From positions 1-64,000 of the forward strand of contig JAJDXM010000064.1 of NCBI GenBank assembly GCA_022823225.1: 64,000 nt of DNA, read 5' to 3'. This document shows, in pieces, positions 46,557 to 55,648 of this stretch. A program made the translations under genes and the position numbers. The stretch's first letter is position 1. The number at the start of each line of letters is the position of its first letter. Source of the DNA: Gemmatimonadota bacterium. Lineage in GTDB: Bacteria > Gemmatimonadota > Gemmatimonadetes > Longimicrobiales > Gaopeijiaceae. The notes beneath the pieces were generated by a model. The model was not told where the DNA came from and did no database searches. It was given only the letters and a program-made list of their open reading frames with translations.

Positions 46557-49067
46557 ATGAACGCAATCCTGTCGCTCGCGCAACCTGGACGCCGAGTCCT
46601 CCACCTGCTCCCTCTCGTGCCGCTGGCACTGCCCGGAACGGCGCCCGTCTCCGCCCAGACCCCGCCGGACACCGTCACGGCCGTCGAAGGGATCGTCGTG
46701 GTCGTGGGATCGCGTGCGGGAATCGTGGACCCTGCCTCCCTTCCCGTCCCGGTCGACATCTACGGCGCCGAGGAGATCGCCCGTCTCGGGGAGGTCGACC
46801 TGGGCGAGGTGCTCGGCCGCATCGCCCCCTCCTTCAACTCGACGCGGCTCTCGGCGGGCGACGGCGGCGCGCTCCACGTGGCCACGCTACGGGGCATGAA
46901 CGGCGATCAGGTGCTGGTCCTCGTGAACGGCAAGCGCCGTCACCCGGTCGCCTTCGCAAAGGTGCTTGCCGCCGCGGGACAGGGCACGACCGGGACCGAT
47001 TTTCGCGCGATCCCCGTCCACGCGATCAAACGCATCGAGGTGCTGCGCGAGGGCGCCGCCTCGCAGTACGGCTCGGACGCGATCGCGGGCGTGATCAACA
47101 TCGTGCTCAAGGACGACGCGGACGGCGTCACGGCCTCGTCGTACCTTGGTCGCACCTCCCGGGGCGACGGCGCGCGGCTCCTCACCTCGGCCAACGCAGG
47201 TGTCGCGCTGGGGGACGGCTTCCTCAACCTCACCGTGGAAGTCGCCGAGCAGGAGGTCGCCAACAGGGCCGGCAGGGCTCCCACCTGTTTCGGTCCGAAT
47301 CCGGACTACGCGCCCTGTGCCGACGGCGGCAAGGTCATCCGGCTGATGCGCAACGGGGAACCGGATTACAAGAGCGCGTCCTTCATGGTGAACGCGTCGG
47401 TGCCCGCGGGGGACTCCTTCGAGTTCTACGCGTTCGGCGGGTACTCCGACCGGGGGGCGGTCTCCGATGGCCTGTACCGCAAGGCGGACTGGGTCCCGCG
47501 GAGCGTGTCCTACGTCTACCCGGACGGGTTCTTTCCCGTGGAGGAGTCCGAAATGACGGACGGTTCGGCAGTCGGCGGCCTTCGCGGACGCCTCGGCGAA
47601 TGGACGACCGACCTGAGTCTCGGCTACGGGAGCGGGACCTTCGCCTTCGGCGCGGCCAACTCGATCAACCCGTCCTACGCGGCCGAATACCTCGCCAGCA
47701 ATCCCGGTGCGGACGGCGCCGCGATCGCCGCGAATGCCGGGCCCCGCGATGTCCACAGCGGCTCCCTGAACGTCCGCCAGTGGACGCTCAACGCCGACGC
47801 CAGGCGTGACCTCGAGTTCGGCTCGACACCAGCGCTCCTGGCGGTGGGAGGCGCCTTTCGGCGGGACTCCTACTGGATGGAAGCCGGCGAGAGGGCGTCG
47901 TGGGCCTGCGGGCCGAGCGACAACCCCGGGAGCTTCCCCGCCGCCCACCATCTGAACACCGGCGGCACGGCCCATGCGAGCTGCGGCGTACAGGGCTACC
48001 CCGGCTACAGCCCCCTTTCGGCGAAGGGGAGCAAGCGCGAGCGCAACAGCTTCGGAGCCTACGCCGACATGGAACTCCGCCCGACCGAGGCCGCGCTTGT
48101 GGGAGCGGCCCTCCGCTTCGAACAGTACAGCGACGCGGGCGCTTCGATCACCGGCAAGCTCGCGGGACGGTTGGAGTTGGGCCAGTCCGGCGCTGCTTTG
48201 CGCGGAGCCCTCTCGACCGGGTTCCGCGCCCCGCGTCTGGCCCAGCGCGGCTTCAACACACTCGGCTTCGTGGGCGGCAGCGACGGGCTGGTCAGCGCCG
48301 GATTCCTGCCCGAGGGAGATCCGGTCGCCTGCGCCGACTTCGACGCATGTTCCCTGAGCCACGAGACCTCGCTGAGCTTAACCGGCGGATTCGTCTACGC
48401 CGGAGCGGATGGCCTGCAACTGTCCGCCGACTTCTACCACGTCTCGGTGAGCGATGCGATCGCGCTAACCCGGTCGCTGACCCAGGCGCACGGCCTGCGG
48501 CCCGGTGCCCGCTTCCAGGGCCGGCCGGTGGACGCGGTGGCCTTCTGGACGAACGCGATCGACACGCGAACGCGAGGCTTTGACGTCGTCGCCAATTGGC
48601 GGGTGCGGGACACGTCCTGGGGAGCGGCCGACCTGTCGGCGAGCTACCACCTGAACGGCACCGAGATCACGGCCAACCGCAACGAGGACTTCATCGGGGA
48701 GACCCAGGCCACCCTGATCGAGCAATCCCAGCCGGGTCGGCGGATCGGCGCGGGCGCGGACGTGCGCTTCGCCGGCGGCGTCGGCGCGCGGCTGAGGTGG
48801 AAGCACATCGGCGAGGTCACGACCCCGTTCATCTTCGAGGAGCCGGTAACGATCGACGCGGCCTCGATTGTGGACACGGAGGTGAGTTTCCGAATCGCCG
48901 GCCGCCTCCGCCTCGGCGTCGGTGCCAACAACCTTCTGGACCGGCTTCCCAACCGCCTCCCCGACGGGGCAGTGGCACAGCTGTGGTCGCTGGACTATCC
49001 GTCGGAGTCGCCGTACGGGATCGCGGGCCGCGTCCTGTACATGCGGGTGGACTTCGTGGGGAACTGA
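46557..49067 (+). CDS. TonB-dependent outer-membrane receptor
   Basis: 836 residues. ATG at 46557 has a CGGAGG ribosome site and a signal peptide ending at PVSAQ. The plug domain is clear: a TonB-box-like acidic/valine stretch (EGIVVVVGSR), ATLRGMNGDQVLVLVNGKRR, and KRIEVLREGAASQYGSDAIA followed by GVINIVLK. The remainder is a beta-barrel with alternating aromatic strands and ends in an aromatic-rich C-terminal strand (VLYMRVDFVGN). Two cysteine pairs (ACGPSDNPG and ASCGVQG; also CADFDAC) may make loop disulfides. No iron-transport neighbours decide the ligand; the divergent M16 peptidase suggests peptide-linked substrates, which is inference. Confidence 0.93.
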   Translation: MNAILSLAQPGRRVLHLLPLVPLALPGTAPVSAQTPPDTVTAVEGIVVVVGSRAGIVDPASLPVPVDIYGAEEIARLGEVDLGEVLGRIAPSFNSTRLSAGDGGALHVATLRGMNGDQVLVLVNGKRRHPVAFAKVLAAAGQGTTGTDFRAIPVHAIKRIEVLREGAASQYGSDAIAGVINIVLKDDADGVTASSYLGRTSRGDGARLLTSANAGVALGDGFLNLTVEVAEQEVANRAGRAPTCFGPNPDYAPCADGGKVIRLMRNGEPDYKSASFMVNASVPAGDSFEFYAFGGYSDRGAVSDGLYRKADWVPRSVSYVYPDGFFPVEESEMTDGSAVGGLRGRLGEWTTDLSLGYGSGTFAFGAANSINPSYAAEYLASNPGADGAAIAANAGPRDVHSGSLNVRQWTLNADARRDLEFGSTPALLAVGGAFRRDSYWMEAGERASWACGPSDNPGSFPAAHHLNTGGTAHASCGVQGYPGYSPLSAKGSKRERNSFGAYADMELRPTEAALVGAALRFEQYSDAGASITGKLAGRLELGQSGAALRGALSTGFRAPRLAQRGFNTLGFVGGSDGLVSAGFLPEGDPVACADFDACSLSHETSLSLTGGFVYAGADGLQLSADFYHVSVSDAIALTRSLTQAHGLRPGARFQGRPVDAVAFWTNAIDTRTRGFDVVANWRVRDTSWGAADLSASYHLNGTEITANRNEDFIGETQATLIEQSQPGRRIGAGADVRFAGGVGARLRWKHIGEVTTPFIFEEPVTIDAASIVDTEVSFRIAGRLRLGVGANNLLDRLPNRLPDGAVAQLWSLDYPSESPYGIAGRVLYMRVDFVGN

Positions 49068-49070
49068 AGG

Positions 49071-49106
49071 GCCGGCGGCGCACGGGGTCGGCAGTGCACC
49101 GCCGGC
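49071..49106. terminator. Hairpin between convergent genes
   Basis: GCCGGCGG ... CCGCCGGC (8 bp) continue after one mismatch with GCAC/GTGC around a 10-base loop. It starts four bases after the receptor stop and lies before the stop of the opposite-strand lipoprotein gene. Confidence 0.6.
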
Positions 49107-49132
49107 ACGATCAGCGCTTCAACAGCGCAGGA

Positions 49133-49603
49133 TCAGCTCCCGTGCACATGCGCGTGGACCGGCAGGGTGATGAAGTCCGCGTGACCGCTCCCGACCTCGC
49201 CATGCATGAGCTTGAAGGTGACTCCGGTTTCGCCTTCCCCAACGCCGTGGAGATGTCCCCCGAACTCGCCCGGTGTGTCCTGTTCGAACTCGGCGATCGA
49301 TTCGTCTTCCACCTCCACCTCCAGATAGAGGTCTTCGTCCAGCGAAATCAGGTCGCCGTCATGGTCCACGAACCGGACGCTGATGTGAGCTGTCTCCTCT
49401 CCCACATCCACCTCCAGCTCACCCACCCAGCGCTGGGTCTCTCCGTCGTACGAGGCGATCACCAGACCGCTGATCACCAGCTCGACGCCCTCGGGCTCCG
49501 CGTGCTCTTCCTCGGGTTCGGTCGTGGACTCGCTGCACGCCGCGGACGTCAGACCGAACACCACGATGCCGGCGGCCAGTGTTCTCATTTTCCATGTGTC
49601 CAT
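49133..49603 (-). CDS. Acidic, histidine-containing lipoprotein (putative metal-related)
   Basis: 156 residues. Lipobox LTSAAC gives a mature start CSESTTEPEEEHAEPE. The body has tandem beta-like segments (VGELEVDVGEETAHISVRFV, then LEVEVEDESIAEFEQDT). Histidines cluster at the C-terminus (GHLHGVG, LMHGEVGSGHADF, VHAHVHGS), which suits zinc or copper binding. It lies 38 bases downstream of a TonB receptor on the same strand, which suggests a cell-surface partner of that receptor. No family recognised; metal binding is inferred from composition. Confidence 0.8.
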   Translation of the reverse strand: MDTWKMRTLAAGIVVFGLTSAACSESTTEPEEEHAEPEGVELVISGLVIASYDGETQRWVGELEVDVGEETAHISVRFVDHDGDLISLDEDLYLEVEVEDESIAEFEQDTPGEFGGHLHGVGEGETGVTFKLMHGEVGSGHADFITLPVHAHVHGS

Positions 49604-49641
49604 TTTCAGTTTCTCCCAGTTGTTCGTTTTGGGGCCGACCG

Positions 49642-51909
49642 CTAGAAGACGACCCTGTAGCTCAAGCTCAGACCCCTCCCGGCTTCCGGCATGATCTCCT
49701 TCACCCGGGAAAGGTGATTCCGGTATTCCTTGTCAGTGATGTTGTCGAGACTCAGGGTCACGACGTTGAGCCGTCCTCCCACGGTCAGGCGGACGCCCGC
49801 ATTCGCATTGAGGACGGCGTATCCGTCGGTAGCCTCCTCGAATGCGCCGATGCGGTCCTGCTCCGCCGCCACCTCCGCGTCCAGGCCCACGAACCACGCG
49901 GTGCGCTCATACTCGACGCCGGTGCGGCCCTGTAGCGGCGGAATCAGCGGGATGGGTCGGTCGGAGCCGATGAGGGTCCCTCGCACGGAAGAGGCGACGG
50001 CCTGCAGCACCAACCCGCCCCCGACGTCCCAGTCCAGGCCGCCTTCGAAGCCCACCAGGAGCGCGTCACTGCTCTGGAACTGGTAGATGGGAAGCAGGAT
50101 CCGGCTGAGGCGTCCCGTTTCCTCACCGTAGATGTAGTCGCTGATCCGGTTGCGAAAGACCGTCAGTTCGGCCTGAACCCGCGACGACTGGAATCGCGCG
50201 AAGATGTCGACGCCGGTTCCCTGTTCGGTCTCCAGCGAGGGATTGCCGACTTCGAAGGTGTAGGCCGCGAGGTGCGGTCCCTCGCTGAAGAGTTCGTTTA
50301 CGTCCGGTGTCCGGAATGCCCGGGCAACGCTTGCACCCAAGATCACACCCGAACCGGCATTGTACAGCAATCCGAGGGAGGCCGACGCGGCGTGGAAGCC
50401 GCGGTCGCGGATGTCACCGATATCCGAAACGGGATCCTTGCGCAACGGACTGATGAACACCCAGTCGTAGCGCAGCCCCGCCTCCATGCGTGCCCGCCCC
50501 AGCTCCACTTCCTCGAAGATATAGGCCGCAACCGTGCTCCGGTTGGTGTCAGGCGTCTGGGATGGCACGCCGCCACCCCCGAACCCGAAGGCCTCCCAAG
50601 CCACCCTTGCCCCGATCGCTCCACCCGAAAAGGGTCCCCACGCCCGGTGCCGGGCCAGCGCATCGCCGCTCAGCGTCTGCAGCCTGAAGAGTGTGCCGAT
50701 GATGTTCGCCGACTCCAGCTCCTTGTGTCTGTACCAGGTGTAGGCACCGTCGAACTCGACCGACCGAAACGCCGCGAAGGGTTCTTCGATCGTCATCCGC
50801 AACCTCGAGGCAGCCCGTTCCATTTCCACACGAACACCCCCCACGTGGCCACCCACGAATCCGCCGGGAATCCCGTAGGAGTTGCGGTAGCCGCGAACGG
50901 AACCACCCGCGTGCCCCCACTCGGCGACGTACGAACCACCCGCAGCCGCGTTGATGGTCTCGCCGTTGGTGTTCGCGAGTGTGCCGGCCGGCGTCCTCAG
51001 GTCTCCCGCGGTCCGCCCCGTCACCTCCACGCGCAACGGAAGCCGGTCCGTCGCGGCGAAGGTGGTAGTGGCACTACCCGCGACTGATCCGCTCACGGTC
51101 CGGACCTGCAGCGACGCCGCGCCGGTCGGGTGGTGGGGCACTGCGGATGGAATCTCGTCCCGAATGACGTTGATGACGCCTCCCAGGGCGTTGCTACCGT
51201 AGAGCAGGGACGCCGGGCCCCGCACCACCTCGATCCGGCGCGCCGACGCGGGATCCACCGCCGTGGCATGGTCGGGCCCCGCGCTGGAGACATCCCCGAC
51301 GCGGCTCCCGTCCTCCAGCATGAGGACCCGGTCGCCGCTCAGGCCCCGGATCACGGGACTGGAGGTGGCTGGTCCCATACTGGTTTCGGCGAGCCCCGGA
51401 ATCGAGGCAAGCGTCTGGGCCACGGTCCCGTTCATGCGGCGCTGCAGTTCGTCCCCGGCCATGACGCTGGCCGGCCTGAGGGCTTCGGCGGCCCCCCGTT
51501 CCGTGATTCCGGCGGTCACCACGATGCCTTGCAGGGGAATCGGCGACGTTTCAAGCTGGACCTCGATGAACTCCCCGTCACCCGCAACCGCGACCTCGAT
51601 GGTGCGGCCGCGGTATCCCGGGCGCTGAATCCGCAGCGTGTAGCTGCCCTCGGCGATTCCCGTCAGGTGAAACGAACCGTCACCGTGGGTGATCGCGGTC
51701 TTTGCCGTCCCCACAACGGATACGAGCGCGCCAGCGAGGGGAATTCCCGTCGCGGTGTCTCGCACCACTCCCTCGATCTCGCCGCTGTGCTCCAGAACCT
51801 GCGCGGCCGCGGGCGAGGGTGGTGTGGCCAATCCCGCCGCCAGAAGGATGAGAACCATCCCGGTCGGTGGAAGTGGTCGTTGGGCTGGCATTGTTGTCAT
51901 AATGGGCAT
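49642..51909 (-). CDS. TonB-dependent receptor with CarboxypepD-like N-terminal domain (ZnuD-like)
   Basis: About 755 residues from ATG 51909 (ATG at 51900 and 51891 are also possible; no clear ribosome site separates them). Signal peptide ends near PSPAAAQ. Residues ~45-120 are a carboxypeptidase-regulatory-like domain (GEIEGVVRDTATGIPLAGAL). The plug has IPGLAETSMGPATSSPVIRG with LSGDRVLMLEDGSRVGDVSS, and RRIEVVRGPASLLYGSNALG. This plug form and the SSAGPDHATAVDP segment resemble the zinc receptor ZnuD; a barrel ends in LSLSYRVVF. Adjacent His-rich lipoprotein and the small Cys/His protein support metal uptake. Ligand not proven. Confidence 0.9.
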   Translation of the reverse strand: MPIMTTMPAQRPLPPTGMVLILLAAGLATPPSPAAAQVLEHSGEIEGVVRDTATGIPLAGALVSVVGTAKTAITHGDGSFHLTGIAEGSYTLRIQRPGYRGRTIEVAVAGDGEFIEVQLETSPIPLQGIVVTAGITERGAAEALRPASVMAGDELQRRMNGTVAQTLASIPGLAETSMGPATSSPVIRGLSGDRVLMLEDGSRVGDVSSAGPDHATAVDPASARRIEVVRGPASLLYGSNALGGVINVIRDEIPSAVPHHPTGAASLQVRTVSGSVAGSATTTFAATDRLPLRVEVTGRTAGDLRTPAGTLANTNGETINAAAGGSYVAEWGHAGGSVRGYRNSYGIPGGFVGGHVGGVRVEMERAASRLRMTIEEPFAAFRSVEFDGAYTWYRHKELESANIIGTLFRLQTLSGDALARHRAWGPFSGGAIGARVAWEAFGFGGGGVPSQTPDTNRSTVAAYIFEEVELGRARMEAGLRYDWVFISPLRKDPVSDIGDIRDRGFHAASASLGLLYNAGSGVILGASVARAFRTPDVNELFSEGPHLAAYTFEVGNPSLETEQGTGVDIFARFQSSRVQAELTVFRNRISDYIYGEETGRLSRILLPIYQFQSSDALLVGFEGGLDWDVGGGLVLQAVASSVRGTLIGSDRPIPLIPPLQGRTGVEYERTAWFVGLDAEVAAEQDRIGAFEEATDGYAVLNANAGVRLTVGGRLNVVTLSLDNITDKEYRNHLSRVKEIMPEAGRGLSLSYRVVF

Positions 51910-52114
51910 GGGCGCGGTTCGCCGCCCGAAAACGGCTTGCGGCGACATCGACTCACGGGAAAGGGATGCAGGGATCTGCCCCGCGTAGAGGTCCTCGGAG
52001 CCATGGTCCAATTCGGCCGTGCGGCATGGAATTCACGCCGACGCGCCGTGACCGGACCCGTTTGCCCGGCCCGGATGTACCCGGGTCGACGCGGCTCGCC
52101 CCGCGGGCCAGCCG

Positions 52115-52471
52115 CTAGGCGCGGTCAGACCATGGCCTCCCGAAGGACGGCGGCCCCCGGGGAATAACAGGGCCGGACGTGATCGGCGCGCTCGCTACGT
52201 GGCTCGACTCGCAGCCCGGGCAGACATGACGAACCACAGGCTCGGCACGCTCCGCCTCGGTGATCGAGCGTGCGACACCCGCGGCGGAAAGCGACCGCAC
52301 CAGCTGGCAGAAGAGATGGCCGTGGTGGGACGGACACTCCGCGGAGCTCCGCGACTCGATATGCACCGGCGTGGCCGCGCGCTCCGCGTCCAGAATCGCG
52401 TCGACGGGTCCGAGCACGGTCGCCACTCCGATATGGGACACGCACACAAACGCAACGCCGGCACGGCGCAT
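52115..52471 (-). CDS. Small Cys/His-containing protein, possibly exported
   Basis: 118 residues from ATG 52471. A short hydrophobic start (RRAGVAFVCVSHIGVATVL) could be a signal or anchor. The mature part has HIESRSSAECPSHHGHLFCQ and VRHVCPGCESSHVASAP: clustered Cys and His that could bind metal. The layout recalls the small DUF2946-like proteins near metal-related TonB receptors; that resemblance is from memory. It is upstream of, and in the same direction as, the ZnuD-like receptor (205 bases). Overlapping frames exist here, so the gene call is tentative. Confidence 0.5.
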   Translation of the reverse strand: MRRAGVAFVCVSHIGVATVLGPVDAILDAERAATPVHIESRSSAECPSHHGHLFCQLVRSLSAAGVARSITEAERAEPVVRHVCPGCESSHVASAPITSGPVIPRGPPSFGRPWSDRA

Positions 52472-52588
52472 CCCCGATGTGTTCGATCCCCAGATGAACA
52501 ACCGTCGGCACCTTGCTTTAGGTGGTCGCGGAAACCTCAAAGGTAAGTGAGAATGGGTGCGGCAACCCGTCAAGGGCCTGGCCCTCAA

Positions 52589-52662
52589 TGGGCCCAGAGG
52601 GACTTGAACCCCCGACCGTCGGATTATGAGTCCGCTGCTCTGACCGCCTGAGCTATGGGCCC
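52589..52662 (-). tRNA. tRNA with CAT anticodon (probably tRNA-Ile2, possibly elongator tRNA-Met)
   Basis: Minus-strand cloverleaf: acceptor GGGCCCA/TGGGCCC, D arm AGCTCAGG, anticodon loop CTCATAA, T loop TTCAAGT. The TTCAAGTCC T-arm and GACTCATAATC anticodon arm match E. coli tRNA-Ile(CAT) closely, in which C34 becomes lysidine. tRNA-Met cannot be excluded by eye. CCA is not encoded. Confidence 0.93.
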
Positions 52663-52700
52663 GCATAAGGGTAACGCCGACGCGCACGGCACTCCAAGGG

Positions 52701-53333
52701 TCAGGTGCCGAACAGGCGGTCTCCGGCGTCGCCCAATCCCGGGACGATGTAGCCGTGCTCGTTGAGTTGGCGATCCAGAGCCGCTGCGTAGACGGGCACG
52801 TCCGGGTGCGCGGCCGCCACATGCCGCACGCCCTCCGGCGCCGCGACCAGGCACATGAAGACGATCTCTCTCACCCCGCGCTCCCTGAGGTCGCCGATCG
52901 CGGCCACGGCCGTGCCGCCGGTCCCGAGCATGGGATCGACGAGGAGGCAGGTGCAATCCTTCACATCGGGGGGGAGATTGCCGTAGTAGCGGACCGGTTG
53001 CAGCGTCTCCTCGTTGCGGTAGAAGCCCAGATGGCCGACCCGGGCTCCGGGGATGAGCCCGAGAACCCCTTCGACCATGCCCAGCCCCGCGCGCAGGACG
53101 GGTACGACGACAATTCGTTCTTCCCGGATGCGGCGGGCGCGGGTGGCCTCGAGCGGCGTCTCGAACGAGACCTCTTCACCCTTCAGCGTCTCGGTTGCCC
53201 TGCATGCGAGGAGCATCGATATCTCCTGGACCAGTTCCCGAAAGCGCCGGCCCGCAGTGTGGACATCGCGAAGCAGGGACAGCTTGTGTTCGATCAGCGG
53301 ATGATCGACGACCGTCAGCGTCGTATCGGGCAT
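52701..53333 (-). CDS. upp: Uracil phosphoribosyltransferase
   Basis: 210-residue salvage enzyme making UMP from uracil and PRPP. The PRPP-binding loop is LLVDPMLGTGGTAVAAI, and the uracil-contacting C-terminus is YIVPGLGDAGDRLFGT. N-terminal DHPLIEHKLSLLRDVHTAGR is typical. Length matches the family. Its ATG overlaps the rluB-type gene stop (TGATG), coupling the two. Confidence 0.97.
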   Translation of the reverse strand: MPDTTLTVVDHPLIEHKLSLLRDVHTAGRRFRELVQEISMLLACRATETLKGEEVSFETPLEATRARRIREERIVVVPVLRAGLGMVEGVLGLIPGARVGHLGFYRNEETLQPVRYYGNLPPDVKDCTCLLVDPMLGTGGTAVAAIGDLRERGVREIVFMCLVAAPEGVRHVAAAHPDVPVYAAALDRQLNEHGYIVPGLGDAGDRLFGT

Positions 53334-54103
53334 CAGGCGCTCCTCTTGTGCACTTGTTTGGCGGGTCGGATCATGCTGCGGGCCTTCTCGAGTTCGGGGA
53401 CGCTTGCGGGCCGCCAGTCCCCGGGCTTGAGCCGGCCGAGACGGAACGGCCCGAACCGTGTGCGCTCCAGCGCGAGCACGGGGTGCCCCACCGATTCGAG
53501 GAGTCGCCTCACCTCGCGCTTTCGCCCCTCGGTAAGCACCAGGGTGACGCCCCATGCGTCGGGACCGAGCTGTACCCGTCGGGCCCGCCTGGGCCGGGCG
53601 AAGCCATCTTCCAGCTCCACGCCCCGCTTGAGCATCCGAAGCCCCCGGGCAGTGATTCGGCCGGCGACCCGCGCCAGGTATTCCCGTTCGACCCTTCCGC
53701 GGGGGTGTGCGAGAGCGGCCGCGAGGTCGCCGTCGTTCGTCATCATCAGGAGTCCCGAAGTCTCCCGGTCCAGGCGACCTACATACCGCAGCCCCCCCGC
53801 CCAGTCCGGCAGCAGATCGTAGACGGTCTCTCCGCCGTGGGGATCGGCCCGCGTGCATAGCACACCGGCGGGCTTGTGAAAGACGATCCAGCGGCGCCGG
53901 GCCGGCACCACGACGCGTCCGTCGACCGCGACGGTGTCGGTCCCGGGGAGCACACGCGCGCCCATCTCGCGCACCGTCTCACCGTTGACCGAGATCCGCC
54001 CCTCCCGCATCAGCCCTTCGGCCTGCCGCCGCGAGGCCAATCCCGACCGGGAGATGTACTTCTGCAGACGGATCGGCTCCGCCGCCGGGCTACTCCTCCT
54101 CAT
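53333..54103 (-). CDS. rluB: 23S rRNA/tRNA pseudouridine synthase, RluB/RsuA family
   Basis: 256 residues. An S4 RNA-binding domain (IRLQKYISRSGLASRRQAEG) precedes the RsuA-type catalytic domain with GRLDRETSGLLMMTNDG, where Asp is the nucleophile, and LTEGRKREVRRLLESVGHPV. Start at 54103. It overlaps scpB by 14 bases and upp by 1 base. In many bacteria rluB follows scpA-scpB, as here. RluB-type enzymes modify helix 80/90 uridines in 23S rRNA; assignment to RluB over RsuA/RluF rests on the scpAB neighbourhood. Confidence 0.93.
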   Translation of the reverse strand: MRRSSPAAEPIRLQKYISRSGLASRRQAEGLMREGRISVNGETVREMGARVLPGTDTVAVDGRVVVPARRRWIVFHKPAGVLCTRADPHGGETVYDLLPDWAGGLRYVGRLDRETSGLLMMTNDGDLAAALAHPRGRVEREYLARVAGRITARGLRMLKRGVELEDGFARPRRARRVQLGPDAWGVTLVLTEGRKREVRRLLESVGHPVLALERTRFGPFRLGRLKPGDWRPASVPELEKARSMIRPAKQVHKRSA

Positions 54104-54839
54104 CGCCGGACTCCAGCCGCCCGGAGGCGTGGGCCAGCACCGCTGCCACGGCGTCCTCGGGCGCGGTGGGTTCGTCGCCATTCGAGGGTGCGTCGCCGGC
54201 CTCGGCCGCGCCGGACCGGCCAGCACCCTCCTCGCCCGTGGCGCCGTCCCCAGCCGCCTGGCCGGCGTCCGTCCCCTCCGCGGCCCCCGGCCCCGCAGGA
54301 CCGTCCAGCGGGACGCCCTCCCGGAGTACGACGGGCAGGTCCTCGGGCCTGGGCAGGTCGTTGAGCGACGCCAGGCCGAAGTGTTCCATGAAGCGGGAGG
54401 TGGTGGCGTACAGCACCGGCCGTCCGACCCCGTCGCCACGCCCCACCCCCGCGATCAGGTCCCGGTCGATGAGGGTGCGCAGCACGCCGACCGAGTTGAC
54501 CCCGCGGATGTACTCCACCTCCAGGCGGCTGATCGGCTGCCGATAGGCCACGATCGCCAGCGCCTCCAGCGCCGGGCCGGAGAGCCTGGTGGACCTCGGC
54601 ACCGTGTCGAATCGCTCAAGGTACGGCGCGAATTCGGGGCGCGTCATGAGCTGAACCCCATCGGCCACGTCACGCAGCTCGAAGGCCCGCCCCGATCGGT
54701 CGTATTCCGCGCGGAGGGAGGTCAGCGCCGCCTCGACTCTGTCCTCGTCCAGCGCTTCGTCGGCACGCGCGATGTCTCCAGGCGACAGCGGCGCCTCGCT
54801 TGCAAACAGGATTGCCTCCACGATACTGGCGTCGTTCAT
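54090..54839 (-). CDS. scpB: Segregation and condensation protein B
   Basis: 249 residues. The tandem winged-helix core covers about 1-170 (VEAILFASEAPLSPGDIARA, ALEALAIVAYRQPISRLEVE, RGVNSVGVLRTLIDRDLIA). It then has a ~75-residue low-complexity Gly/Ala/Glu/Asp tail not needed for the fold. ScpB dimers bind ScpA and load SMC on DNA. It overlaps scpA by 4 bases. Confidence 0.95.
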   Translation of the reverse strand: MNDASIVEAILFASEAPLSPGDIARADEALDEDRVEAALTSLRAEYDRSGRAFELRDVADGVQLMTRPEFAPYLERFDTVPRSTRLSGPALEALAIVAYRQPISRLEVEYIRGVNSVGVLRTLIDRDLIAGVGRGDGVGRPVLYATTSRFMEHFGLASLNDLPRPEDLPVVLREGVPLDGPAGPGAAEGTDAGQAAGDGATGEEGAGRSGAAEAGDAPSNGDEPTAPEDAVAAVLAHASGRLESGDEEE

Positions 54840-55648
54840 TGCATCGCTCCCTCGCCGGCGAGACCGTCCCCGGTTCCCTGTGTCCACGCCCCTCCCTCCG
54901 AGCCGGAACCGCGCCCCGCTTCATCCGTCCCCGGCGCGACGCGCGATCCATAGATCCACAGCGGCGAGAACGGCTTTCTCTGACGGAGGGACACCACCCT
55001 CCTCCTTCCCAGTTCGAGCCCCGCCAGGAGCGTCATCACACCGTGGATGCGCTCCGTCCACGGCGCCACCAGGCTGGAGAACTCGACGCGGCCGATCCGG
55101 CTCACCGCGGCTACGATCAGGTCGACCTTTTCGCGCATCGCCACCCTGCGGGCGAAGACCGTGTGCTCGCGGTCGCGCTCCTCGGGGGGTTCGATCCGGA
55201 GCGCTGCCGCGAGGACATCCTCCCAGGTCACCGTCAACTCCACCTCCGGCGCCACGCGCCGCCGCGGTTCGGCCCAACCCTTTCCGTAGCGCCGGCTGCG
55301 GTCGTTCTCGGCCGTGCGCAAGCGGCTCGCAATCTCGCGCACCTGCTCGTACTCCAGCAGGCGGCGGACAAGCTCCGCGCGCGGATCATGATCCTCTTCA
55401 CCGGTCGGACCAGGCATCAGCATGCGCGCCTTGATCCGCACCAACGCCGCCGCCATCTGCAGGAATTCACCCGCCTCGTCCACGTCGGCTTCCCCGAGAC
55501 CGTCGATGGCGGCCAGAAACTGCCGGGTGATCCGCGAGATCGGGATGTCGAAGATGTCGATATCCTGCGTCCGGATCAGGTGCAGCAGAAGGTCGAGCGG
55601 CCCGTGGAAACGCTCGGTGTCGACGACCAGCAGACCGTCTTCCGTCAT
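54836..55648 (-). CDS. scpA: Segregation and condensation protein A (kleisin)
   Basis: 270 residues with the kleisin ends: N-terminal FHGPLDLLLHLIRTQDIDIFDI binds the SMC neck, and a C-terminal winged helix (FSSLVAPWTERIHGVMTLLAGL) binds the SMC head. The Gly-rich C-terminal tail (~240-270) is loose. Start at 55648 overlaps the site-2 protease stop by 4 bases. Confidence 0.95.
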   Translation of the reverse strand: MTEDGLLVVDTERFHGPLDLLLHLIRTQDIDIFDIPISRITRQFLAAIDGLGEADVDEAGEFLQMAAALVRIKARMLMPGPTGEEDHDPRAELVRRLLEYEQVREIASRLRTAENDRSRRYGKGWAEPRRRVAPEVELTVTWEDVLAAALRIEPPEERDREHTVFARRVAMREKVDLIVAAVSRIGRVEFSSLVAPWTERIHGVMTLLAGLELGRRRVVSLRQRKPFSPLWIYGSRVAPGTDEAGRGSGSEGGAWTQGTGDGLAGEGAMQ

